Assembly: GCA_021325215.1 (NCBI GenBank)
Contig: JAJPHO010000189.1
Location: forward strand, 1-64,000
Direction of reading: 5' to 3'
Source of the DNA: Alphaproteobacteria bacterium
Lineage (GTDB): Bacteria > Pseudomonadota > Alphaproteobacteria > Rhodospirillales > Magnetospirillaceae
DNA length: 64,000 bases
Under the pieces are notes generated by a model that searched no databases, was not told the origin of the DNA, and saw only the letters and a program-made list of their open reading frames with translations. Each line of letters starts with the position of its first letter. Positions within the stretch are counted from its first letter, which is position 1. The translations under genes were made by a program, and so were the position numbers. Of the stretch, positions 1 through 6,873 are shown in pieces.

Positions 1-1152
1 TCGTCGGCCTTCTCGACCAACACCTACAAGATCAACGCCGACTACGCGCCGATCGACGACCTCCGCTTCCGCGGCGGTTACAACCGTGCGGCCCGCGCGC
101 CGAACGTCTATGAACTGTTCCAGGGCGCCGTCTATGGTAACGACGCCGGCTATCAGGACCCGTGCGCCAATGGCGTCCTGTCGCTGGCTACCTGCACCAA
201 TCCGGCTCTCGGCAGGGCGGGTGTCACCGCCGCCCAGTACAACGCCGGCATCCTTCAGTGCTCGGCCAACCAGTGCAACAACTTCACGGGCGGCAACCTC
301 GCGCTGAAGCCTGAGGAAGCCGATACCTGGACCTGGGGCGTCAACGTGACCCCGACCTTCCTGCCCGGTTTCAACGCCTCGATCGATTACTGGGACATCA
401 AGGTCGCCAATTTCATCAGCACCTTGGCCGGCTCGGAAATCATCAATGGCTGCTATGCCGGTCAGACCTACTACTGCCAGTTCATCCAGCGCGACCCGGT
501 CACCGGCGCCCTCGTCGGCAATGGCCGCGTGTTCGAGCAGACCCAGAATTTCGACTCGCTGCACAACACCGGTATCGACGTCGATCTGGAGTACACCAAG
601 AAGATCGCCGATCTGGGCCTGGGCATCACCGACGATTTCGGCGCTCTGTCCTTCCACCTGACCGGTACCTACAACCTCGAAGCCAACAGCCAGTTCAGCG
701 ACAACACCCACACCACCCGGTGCGCCGGCCTGTATGGCTCGACCTGCGGCAATCCGCTCCCCTATTGGCGCCACCAGGCTCGTCTGACCTGGCTGACCCC
801 GTGGAATGCGGACTTCTCGGTCAATTGGCGCTACATCGGCGGTTCCAAGCTCGATGCCGCTGATCCGTCCAACCCCGCCTACGGCAATGCGCATTACGGT
901 GACTCGCAGATCTCCAACGGCATCGACAACACGATCAACGCGTACAGCTACATCGATCTGTCGGCCAGCTATAAGCTGTGGGAGAAGTACACCTTCCGCG
1001 TCGGCGTGAACAATTTGATGGACAAGGACCCGCCGGTGCTGGACGCCACTTATGCGGTTCCGGGTAACTTCATCGGTGAAAACGGCAACACCTTCACGAT
1101 GTACGACGTGATGGGCCGCGTTATTTACATGAGCTTCTCCGCCAAGTGGTGA
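1..1152 (+). CDS. TonB-dependent receptor, C-terminal part (5' end outside window)
   Basis: An open frame runs from the first base to the TGA at 1150-1152, so only the C-terminal 383 residues of an outer-membrane beta-barrel receptor are present. Typical receptor features are visible: an early segment reading FRGGYNRAARAPNVYELFQG, a conserved late-barrel motif in this family, alternating aromatic beta strands, and a final strand ending in aromatic residues (VIYMSFSAKW) as needed for BAM-mediated insertion. Several Cys pairs in the loops (around NGCYAGQTYYCQ) suggest extracellular loop disulfides. Receptors of this kind take up siderophores, vitamins or glycans using TonB energy. The plug domain that might show the ligand lies outside the window, so the substrate is unknown. 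Confidence 0.93.
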   Translation, partial: SSAFSTNTYKINADYAPIDDLRFRGGYNRAARAPNVYELFQGAVYGNDAGYQDPCANGVLSLATCTNPALGRAGVTAAQYNAGILQCSANQCNNFTGGNLALKPEEADTWTWGVNVTPTFLPGFNASIDYWDIKVANFISTLAGSEIINGCYAGQTYYCQFIQRDPVTGALVGNGRVFEQTQNFDSLHNTGIDVDLEYTKKIADLGLGITDDFGALSFHLTGTYNLEANSQFSDNTHTTRCAGLYGSTCGNPLPYWRHQARLTWLTPWNADFSVNWRYIGGSKLDAADPSNPAYGNAHYGDSQISNGIDNTINAYSYIDLSASYKLWEKYTFRVGVNNLMDKDPPVLDATYAVPGNFIGENGNTFTMYDVMGRVIYMSFSAKW

Positions 1153-1158
1153 GGCGTT

Positions 1159-1190
1159 GGGCGGCGGATTTATCCGCCGCCCTCTTTTTT
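1159..1190 (+). terminator. Rho-independent terminator after the TonB receptor
   Basis: GGGCGGCGGAT (1159-1169) pairs perfectly with ATCCGCCGCCC (1172-1182) around a two-base TT loop, followed by TCTTTTTT (1183-1190). It starts 6 nt after the receptor stop codon and separates it from the antitoxin gene at 1209. Confidence 0.95.
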
Positions 1191-1208
1191 CGAATGAAAG
1201 GAGGTATC

Positions 1209-1505
1209 ATGACGCACCGCGTTCTTTCCCCGATCGAACAGACAGCCTTCGAGCAGGTGCGTCTGGCAGAGCTGTCGACGGTGTTTCCGGGCATTACCGC
1301 GCGCAATGCCAAGGATCATTTCGGCAGCGTGGTCGAACGCTCGGCGATACAGCCGGTAATCGTGACCCGCTATGATCGTCCGGTCGCCATCGTGGTGTCG
1401 CCGGAGACCTATCTCAGCCTGGTGCGCGACCGCGAACGGCTCGAGACCATGATGGCCATCGAGCGCGTCATCGCGTCTGAACAGGGCGTCGAAGCGGCCG
1501 AGTGA
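1209..1505 (+). CDS. Phd/YefM-family antitoxin, orphan
   Basis: 98-residue protein with a Phd/YefM core in its middle: ITARNAKDHFGSVVERS followed by PVIVTRYDRPVAIVVSPETY. These antitoxins bind their own promoter through the N-terminal domain and neutralise a partner toxin with the C-terminal helix. The ATG at 1209 is preferred to an upstream in-frame start at 1146 because AAAGGAGG lies just before it and the terminator at 1159-1190 would otherwise be inside the coding region. No toxin gene (RelE, Doc or PIN type) is present on either side. The next gene, more than 200 bases downstream, is a hydrolase. It is therefore either an orphan antitoxin or a stand-alone DNA-binding protein. Confidence 0.85.
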   Translation: MTHRVLSPIEQTAFEQVRLAELSTVFPGITARNAKDHFGSVVERSAIQPVIVTRYDRPVAIVVSPETYLSLVRDRERLETMMAIERVIASEQGVEAAE

Positions 1506-1658
1506 TCAGCTGGCCCTGCAGGGGGCAGCTTCACAAATCATCCTGAAATCAAGTGCTTGCCATGTTCCTGCCCGGAAACATGCCGCAGCTCTTTTTTCGT
1601 TTTCCCGTGCGACTTTCAGGCCTTGATCGGACCGGAGAAAGGTTCCACGGAAATTCAT

Positions 1659-1687
1659 TTGACTAATTGCAGACGACTGGTCATACG
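1659..1687 (+). promoter_or_regulatory. Promoter with putative TetR operator for the hydrolase operon
   Basis: A -35-like TTGACT (1659-1664) and a weak -10-like CATACG (1682-1687) are 17 bp apart. Between and over them lies CAGACGACTGGTCATACG (1670-1687), whose core fits the palindrome AYGACYRGTCRT. The same layout recurs at 5458-5486 beside the TetR gene, with 22 of 29 bases identical. This suggests repression by the TetR protein encoded at 4835-5446. Promoter calls are by eye. Confidence 0.65.
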
Positions 1688-1740
1688 GTAATTATCGCTG
1701 CTCACGTGGCGCCTGTTGGCAAAAGGCCGGGAGACCGGGA

Positions 1741-2634
1741 ATGGTTGTGAAAATTGACGTCGCGGTGCCTGCGGAAGGCGGAGTTTCCCTCGGCGCCTGG
1801 CTGTTCCTGCCCGATGGCGCCGCAGCCCGCCCGGCCATCACGATGGCGCATGGTTTTGCCGGCACCAGAGAACACGGTATCGAGCGGTTCGCTCAGGCTT
1901 TTGCCGCGGCCGGATTCGTCGTTCTGGTTCACGATCACCGTAATTTCGGGACCAGCGGGGGCGATCTTCGCGGGGATATCGATCCGTGGCGGCAGGTCGC
2001 GGATTGGCGGCGCGCGATCTCCTATCTGGAGACGCGGGCGGAGGTCGATCCGACCCGCATCGGCTTATGGGGCACGAGCTACGCCGGCGGGCATGCTCTG
2101 GTGCTGGGAGCGACGGACCGGCGTCTGCGCTGCATCGTCGCGCAAGTTCCGACGATCAGCGGTTACGAGCAGGGGTTGCGCCGCGTCTCGCCCGACGCAT
2201 CGCCCGCGTTGGAACTTGCCTTCACCGAAGACGAAAGAGCTCAATTGCTCGGAGCGGCGCCGCGCCGGCAGGCGGTGGTAAGCGCCGATCCTTCGGTCCC
2301 CGCCGCTTACCGGTCGCAGGATGCCATCGACTTCTATTCTCGGCCGCTGCCCGCGGGGCTTTGGGAAAACGAGATCACCCTGCGGTCGACGCGGGCGGCG
2401 CGCATGTACGAACCCGGTCACTGGATCGCCCGCGTTTCGCCGACGCCGTTGCTGATGATCGTCGCGCGTGAGGATCGGGTGACGGTGGCGGATCTCGCGC
2501 TCGCCGCTTACGAGCGCGCGCAGGAGCCCAAGCGGCTGACCCTGATCGCGGGTGGTCATTTCGATCCTTATCTCGATCAGTTTCCGCTCGCTGAAAAGGC
2601 CGCCACCGAGTGGTTTCGCGAACATCTGGCATAG
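1741..2634 (+). CDS. Alpha/beta hydrolase (dienelactone hydrolase/acyl-peptidase-like)
   Basis: 297-residue cytoplasmic alpha/beta hydrolase. The oxyanion region HGF is at 37-39, the nucleophile elbow is G-T-S113-Y-A-G-G, the likely acid is D245 (VAREDRV) and the catalytic His is H273 (AGGHFDPY). The sequence GLWGTSYAGGHAL and the small lid between residues 140 and 230 resemble the DLH-like or S9/S15-like hydrolases that act on small esters, lactones or acyl compounds. No signal peptide is present. It is the first gene of an apparent operon with a SnoaL-like protein (2668), an MBL hydrolase (3115) and a second alpha/beta hydrolase (4029), behind a promoter with a putative TetR operator. The substrate is not evident. 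Confidence 0.85.
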   Translation: MVVKIDVAVPAEGGVSLGAWLFLPDGAAARPAITMAHGFAGTREHGIERFAQAFAAAGFVVLVHDHRNFGTSGGDLRGDIDPWRQVADWRRAISYLETRAEVDPTRIGLWGTSYAGGHALVLGATDRRLRCIVAQVPTISGYEQGLRRVSPDASPALELAFTEDERAQLLGAAPRRQAVVSADPSVPAAYRSQDAIDFYSRPLPAGLWENEITLRSTRAARMYEPGHWIARVSPTPLLMIVAREDRVTVADLALAAYERAQEPKRLTLIAGGHFDPYLDQFPLAEKAATEWFREHLA

Positions 2635-2667
2635 CCCTTCATCAACTCGAACGAAGCGAGAGAGACC

Positions 2668-3093
2668 ATGACCAATGGCAAGCCCTTCGGTAGCGCCGAC
2701 ATCGAGGAAATCCGCGCTCTCTTCCTGCGCCAGGCCGCAGGCGAAACGGCCCATGACATCGATGTGATGGATAGCGTGCTGGCGCGCGCGGCGCCCGGAC
2801 AGCCAGATCCCGTGAATTTCGTGGCGCGCGCTTATCGATTCTGGGGGCGCGAAGCGGTCATGGATCATTTCCGCACGGTCTTCGCCGGGACCTGGCGCTT
2901 CGAGCCCGACGAGGCCGAGATCAGCATCATCCCGCTCGGCGCCGATGCGGCCCACATCTATGCGCCGACGCGCATCACCGTGGGCGCGGCCGGTCAGGAG
3001 GCGGCGACCTATGTTTTTCTGGTCAATGAGATCGCGATCCGTACGTCCGAAGGCTGGCGCATCTCGGCCATAGTCCCGGTCCCGGCTCAATAA
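2668..3093 (+). CDS. SnoaL-like / nuclear transport factor 2 family protein
   Basis: 141-residue protein with the NTF2/SnoaL alpha+beta cone fold pattern: N-terminal helices, then WGREAVMDHFRTVFAGTWRFEP and a C-terminal strand GWRISAIVPVPAQ. Members bind small hydrophobic ligands, and some are ketosteroid-isomerase-like or polyketide-cyclase-like enzymes. No signal peptide is seen. AGCGAGAGAG precedes the ATG. It lies 33 nt after the first hydrolase and 21 nt before the MBL gene, so it is probably co-transcribed with them. It is clearly paralogous to the secreted protein at 5559-6047: both share FAGTW followed by an acidic stretch, AGQ...T..FL, and GW.(I/V).AI(V/L)P. Confidence 0.8.
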   Translation: MTNGKPFGSADIEEIRALFLRQAAGETAHDIDVMDSVLARAAPGQPDPVNFVARAYRFWGREAVMDHFRTVFAGTWRFEPDEAEISIIPLGADAAHIYAPTRITVGAAGQEAATYVFLVNEIAIRTSEGWRISAIVPVPAQ

Positions 3094-3114
3094 TCAACCA
3101 GAAGGATTGCGATC

Positions 3115-3975
3115 ATGAACGCCGCCGACATTTCCGGTCTTCAGTGGGACGTGCTCACGGTAAAGCGCCCCGGCCTCACCCGCGATCTGCCGCCCGGCAA
3201 GGAGGAACTCACCTGGGTGGCCAATTCCGCGACCCTTATCTATGGGAGCCGGGACGCCATTCTCGTCGACACCTTCCTCACGGTGGAGCAATCCCGAACC
3301 CTGGTCGAATGGGTCGCCGCGAGCGGCAGGAACCTTGTCGCGATTTACGTCACCCACGGACATGGCGACCATTTTTTCGGTCTGACATCGCTTCTGGAGC
3401 GTTTTCCCGACGCCCGCGCCTATGCGGCGCCTGAAATCGTCGAAGCGATGCACAAGCAGCTGTCACCGGAGAGCCTCGATAATTTCTGGCGCCGGCTGTT
3501 CCCCGGCGATATCCCGGACCGGCTGCGGGTTGCCGAGCCGCTCGACGGCGGAGAGCTGGAGCTGGAAGGGCAAAAGCTGGTCGTGGTGAATACCGGGCGG
3601 ACCGATACCGAGCGCTCCACCGCCCTGCATGTTCCGTCGATCGGGCTGATCGTCGCCGGAGATGTCGTCTATAACGGCATTCACCCTTATCTCGGCGAGA
3701 CCGACGCGGAAAGCCGCCTCGAATGGGTGGCCGCCCTCGACAAGCTGCAGGCTCTCAACCCGAAAGCTGTCGTGGCCGGGCACAAGATTCCGGAAAATGA
3801 CGATGATCCCCGCAACATTGCCGAGACCCGTAAATATCTCCGTGACTTCGACCGTCTGAATGCGGCGACGGAAACCGCGCGCGAACTTTATGACGCCATG
3901 CTCGAACTCTATCCCGACCGCGCCAATCCGGGCTCGCTTTGGGGCGGGGCAAATAGAGCCAAAAAGCGGACATAG
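3115..3975 (+). CDS. MBL-fold metallo-hydrolase
   Basis: 286-residue metallo-beta-lactamase fold protein. The zinc motif is H81-G-H83-G-D85-H86 (YVTHGHGDHFFG). Further metal ligands are likely in the strand ending LIVAGDVVYNGIHPY and in VVAGHKIPEND. The N-terminal half has the usual GSRDAILVDT strand. No signal peptide is present. The family covers many hydrolases and a few oxidoreductases, so specificity cannot be read from the sequence. It is third in the hydrolase operon. The preceding gap of 21 nt contains AACCAGAAGGATTG as ribosome-binding site. Confidence 0.85.
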   Translation: MNAADISGLQWDVLTVKRPGLTRDLPPGKEELTWVANSATLIYGSRDAILVDTFLTVEQSRTLVEWVAASGRNLVAIYVTHGHGDHFFGLTSLLERFPDARAYAAPEIVEAMHKQLSPESLDNFWRRLFPGDIPDRLRVAEPLDGGELELEGQKLVVVNTGRTDTERSTALHVPSIGLIVAGDVVYNGIHPYLGETDAESRLEWVAALDKLQALNPKAVVAGHKIPENDDDPRNIAETRKYLRDFDRLNAATETARELYDAMLELYPDRANPGSLWGGANRAKKRT

Positions 3976-4028
3976 AACAGGACCGCCTCCGAAATCCCAT
4001 GACTTCTGCCGTGAAGGAGTACCCTGCG

Positions 4029-4805
4029 ATGATGAATAGGCGAACTTTTTCCGCCACTCTGGTTGCCGGCGCCGCTGCGTCGCTGGTTGCCGCGCGCGGC
4101 ATGGCCGCAACCCCTGTCACCGCAAAAGTGCGCAACGTCGTCCTGGTGCATGGGCTGTTCGCCGACGGCTCGTGCTGGACCGAGGTGATCGCGCGCTTGC
4201 AGGCGGCAGGGCTCAACGCCACGTCCGTGCAAAATCCCCTGACGACGCTGCCTGACGCCGTCGCATCGGCGCAGCGCGTGCTGGATCGGCAGGACGGTCC
4301 TGCCGTGCTTGTCGGGCATTCCTTTTCCGGGATGATCGTTACCGAGGCCGGCGTTCATCCGAATGTCTCGGCGCTTGTCTATGTCGCGGCGCGCGCACCG
4401 GACGCGGGCGAGGACTACACCGCCTTGGCAAAGACTTTCCCGGCGCCTCCGGCATCCGCCGGAATCGTCTTCGACGGCGACGAGGGACGCCTTACCGAGG
4501 CTGCCTTCCTACGCGATTTTGCGGGCGATCTGCCCGAGGCGAAGGCGAAAGTCCTCTATGCCGTCCAGGCGCCGTTCCAGAAGGCTCTGCTGACGGGAAA
4601 GACCACGCATGCGGCCTGGCGGTCCAAGCCGAGTTTCTATGCCGTTTCGACAGAAGACAGAACGATAAATCCGGATCTGCAGCGCTTCATGGCCAAACGC
4701 ATGGAGGCCAAGACTATCGAGGTCAAGGCAAGCCATCTTTCGCTGATCTCTCATCCGGACGAGATCGCCAGGTGCATTCTCGAGGCGGCCGGACAACCGG
4801 TCTGA
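4029..4805 (+). CDS. Exported alpha/beta hydrolase (Tat-type signal)
   Basis: 258-residue hydrolase beginning MMNRRTFSATLVAGAAASLVAARGMAA, a twin-arginine-like leader with a short hydrophobic core and an Ala-rich cleavage region. The mature part has HGLFADGSCW (oxyanion region), the nucleophile elbow V-G-H-S-F-S-G, and a C-terminal His in KASHLSLISHP. It matches the esterase/salicylate-esterase-like group of alpha/beta hydrolases. The start at 4029 was chosen over 3999 because GAAGGAGTA lies 9-18 nt upstream and it places the signal at the N-terminus. It is the last gene of the operon starting at 1741 and converges with the TetR gene at 4835. Confidence 0.82.
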   Translation: MMNRRTFSATLVAGAAASLVAARGMAATPVTAKVRNVVLVHGLFADGSCWTEVIARLQAAGLNATSVQNPLTTLPDAVASAQRVLDRQDGPAVLVGHSFSGMIVTEAGVHPNVSALVYVAARAPDAGEDYTALAKTFPAPPASAGIVFDGDEGRLTEAAFLRDFAGDLPEAKAKVLYAVQAPFQKALLTGKTTHAAWRSKPSFYAVSTEDRTINPDLQRFMAKRMEAKTIEVKASHLSLISHPDEIARCILEAAGQPV

Positions 4806-4834
4806 CGCGTCAGCGCAAAGATGTGTGGGTTACG

Positions 4835-5446
4835 CTATTGGATTACTTTCTCGAAAACCAATTTCATGAACTCTCTGAGAGGGGCGGCGCTGTTTTCGAC
4901 GCGCATGCGCAGCAAGGCTCCTTCCCAGCTGTTGAAGATGAAATTCGCCAGCAACCCGGCGGAAAATTGGCGGCTGATCTCGCCCTGGCCCTGGGCTTCG
5001 GAAATGCAGCTCTCGAAGATCTGGCTCCAGGCTTTGAACTCTTTGACCAGTTGTTCGCGGATCTGCACGCTGTGATCCGCCGCCTCTGCGCTGAAATTCC
5101 CCATCAGACAGCCGCGGGCATAATTTGCGGTTCCGAAGGCCTCGATCCGGTCTTCGAAAAAGGCCTTCAACCGGGTGAGCGGCGTTTTCTCGGAATCGCA
5201 CAGGAAGTGGCGCAGTTTGCCCTGGCCACGCTTGGAATATTCCGCGATGACCTCCGCCCCGAACGCCTCCTTGCTGTCGAAGTAGGTGTAGAAAGACCCT
5301 TTGGGTATGCCGGCCGCGTCGACGATGCTTTGGATGCCGGTGGCCGCATATCCCGCGGAATGAATTATGCGAAGGCCTGCCTCGACGAGATTGGCCCGGG
5401 TGTCCGGCTTCGGCTTTGGGCCTCGTTTGCCTGGAGCGGTTTTCAT
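4835..5446 (-). CDS. TetR/AcrR-family transcriptional regulator
   Basis: 203-residue regulator with an N-terminal helix-turn-helix domain (about residues 15-60: RANLVEAGLRIIHSAGYAAT, then SIVDAAGIPKGSFYTYFDSKEAF, the signature TetR recognition region) and a helical ligand-binding C-terminal domain. The basic extreme N-terminus (KRGPKPKP) is common in regulators that contact the minor groove. Its gene is divergent from the secreted SnoaL-like gene at 5559. The shared intergenic region holds a palindromic site at 5469-5486 that reappears in the promoter of the hydrolase operon (1670-1687). It is inferred to repress itself, the 5559 gene and the 1741-4805 operon, probably released by an electrophilic or ester substrate. 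Confidence 0.9.
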   Translation of the reverse strand: MKTAPGKRGPKPKPDTRANLVEAGLRIIHSAGYAATGIQSIVDAAGIPKGSFYTYFDSKEAFGAEVIAEYSKRGQGKLRHFLCDSEKTPLTRLKAFFEDRIEAFGTANYARGCLMGNFSAEAADHSVQIREQLVKEFKAWSQIFESCISEAQGQGEISRQFSAGLLANFIFNSWEGALLRMRVENSAAPLREFMKLVFEKVIQ

Positions 5447-5457
5447 TTTAACGCCAT

Positions 5458-5486
5458 TTAACGAACTACAGACGACCAGTCATGCG
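5458..5486 (+). promoter_or_regulatory. Second copy of the putative TetR operator/promoter
   Basis: TTAACG (5458-5463) and CATGCG (5481-5486) occupy the same positions relative to the site CAGACGACCAGTCATGCG (5469-5486) as the elements at 1659-1687. The 18-bp sites differ at three positions, and the two central differences (TG versus CA) keep the palindrome AYGACYRGTCRT. It lies 23-40 bp upstream of the TetR start codon and 73-90 bp upstream of the 5559 gene, so it can control both. Confidence 0.65.
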
Positions 5487-5558
5487 ACATTAGTTGTCGC
5501 TTGAAAGCGGAAGTGTCAATAGGCCGCTCTCGACAGTCTTAGCAAAAGGGGGATTGCA

Positions 5559-6047
5559 ATGCCGCTTTTTAGAAATGCCCGGGATTTTCTTTCGCTGAGA
5601 AGCGCGTTGGTTTTTGCCGTCTTATCGATAGTTGTTTCCGGCGCGGCGTCAGCGTCGAGCGAAGATGAAATACGACGCGTGTTCGGCCAGCTCGTGGCGG
5701 CCCAGAATGCGCATGACGTCGCCGGGGTCGTCGCGTTGCTGTGGGATTCTCCGGACGTGCTGTGGCTCACGCGGGGCGTCGAAGTCAGGGGCAAGGCGGC
5801 GTTCGCCGATGAACTTGCCGCGCACTTCGCCGGAACCTGGCATCTGGACCCCGACATGAGTCATTTCCACTGGACGGCGATTTCCGAAGACGCCGGCCAG
5901 ATTTTGGTCCCCATCGCCTTTACGCGCGGCCGCGCCGGACAGCCGTCTCAGACCGATACTTTCCTGATCAGCCAAACTCTCGTCCGCGATGCCGCCGGTT
6001 GGCATGTCGCGGCCATTCTGCCGATCGCAAACACGCAGCTGAAGTAG
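5559..6047 (+). CDS. Secreted SnoaL-like protein
   Basis: 162-residue protein with an N-terminal signal segment (SALVFAVLSIVVSGAASA) and an NTF2/SnoaL-like domain from about residue 33. It includes an EIRRVFGQLVAAQNAHDVAGV helix, FAGTWHLDPD and the closing strand GWHVAAILPIA. It is a periplasmic paralogue of the cytoplasmic protein at 2668-3093, so the locus has one copy on each side of the inner membrane. AAAAGGGGGATTG precedes the ATG. It is divergent from the TetR gene and carries the shared operator. A ligand-binding or isomerase role is possible but not shown by the sequence. Confidence 0.8.
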   Translation: MPLFRNARDFLSLRSALVFAVLSIVVSGAASASSEDEIRRVFGQLVAAQNAHDVAGVVALLWDSPDVLWLTRGVEVRGKAAFADELAAHFAGTWHLDPDMSHFHWTAISEDAGQILVPIAFTRGRAGQPSQTDTFLISQTLVRDAAGWHVAAILPIANTQLK

Positions 6048-6083
6048 CCGGAGTGCGGACGAGCCTGCAAGCGATCGTCCTGG

Positions 6084-6794
6084 CTAGGCTGGATTCCTTT
6101 TGGGAATTTCCAGGCCGCGCTGGACCGCCGGACGGGCTAGGCCGCGTTCGAGCCAGGCCGGCACATGCTTCAGCTTTTCATAGTGGACCAGCTCTCCGGC
6201 GCCGTAGAAGCCAATCAGATTCCGAACCCAGCCCAGCAATGAGACGTCGGCGATGGTGTAGACGTCTCCCATGATCCAGGTCCGGCCGGTCAGACGCTCT
6301 TCCAGCACACCCAGCAATCTTTGCGATTCGGCGCGGTAGCGTTCGAGCGGGCGCTTGTCCTCGATTTCCTTGCCGGCGAATTTGAAGAAATAGCCGACCT
6401 GGCCGAACATCGGCCCGACCGCCGCCATCTGGAAGAACACCCATTGGATGGTCTCGTAGCGCAGCGCCGGATCGGCGGGCAGCAGCTTGCCGGTTTTCTC
6501 GGCCAGATAGATCAGGATAGCGCCGGATTCGAACAGGGCGATCGGCTTGCCGCCCGGACCGTCGGGATCGATGATGGCGGGAATCTTGCCATTGGGGTTC
6601 AGCGACAGATATTCGGGCGTCCAGCTCTCATTCTTGCCGATGTCGACCAGATGCGGCTCGTAGGGCACGCCCACTTCCTCCAGCATGATCGAGACCTTCA
6701 CACCGTTGGGCGTCGGCAGCGAATAGAGCTGCAATTTGCCCGGATCGGCGGCAGGCCAGCGTCTGGTGACGGGAAAAATCGAGAGATCGGACAT
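6084..6794 (-). CDS. Glutathione S-transferase, Nu-class (YfcG/YghU-like)
   Basis: 236-residue two-domain GST. The thioredoxin-like N-domain has [18 protein letters not shown] (Thr/Asn active-site region typical of Nu-class enzymes), NPNGKIPAI with the cis-Pro that contacts glutathione, and [15 protein letters not shown], the Glu-Ser pair that binds the gamma-glutamyl group. The C-terminal helical domain ends with [19 protein letters not shown]. Nu-class enzymes reduce disulfides or peroxides with glutathione rather than conjugating it. The gene is monocistronic and divergent from the hybrid kinase at 6874. Confidence 0.88.
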   Translation of the reverse strand: MSDLSIFPVTRRWPAADPGKLQLYSLPTPNGVKVSIMLEEVGVPYEPHLVDIGKNESWTPEYLSLNPNGKIPAIIDPDGPGGKPIALFESGAILIYLAEKTGKLLPADPALRYETIQWVFFQMAAVGPMFGQVGYFFKFAGKEIEDKRPLERYRAESQRLLGVLEERLTGRTWIMGDVYTIADVSLLGWVRNLIGFYGAGELVHYEKLKHVPAWLERGLARPAVQRGLEIPKRNPA

Positions 6795-6873
6795 CAGGTC
6801 GGCTCCTTTGCCGGGCGATATTTTTGCGTTAATCTTGCTGTCTGGATTGATCGCTTGCGCACAGGGATATTGG

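Noticed and set aside
2065-3090. Long minus-strand open frame (341 codons) opposite the hydrolase and SnoaL genes
   Set aside because: It is the shadow of two well-supported plus-strand genes in GC-rich DNA, with low-complexity composition (Arg, Asp, Gly) and no domain.
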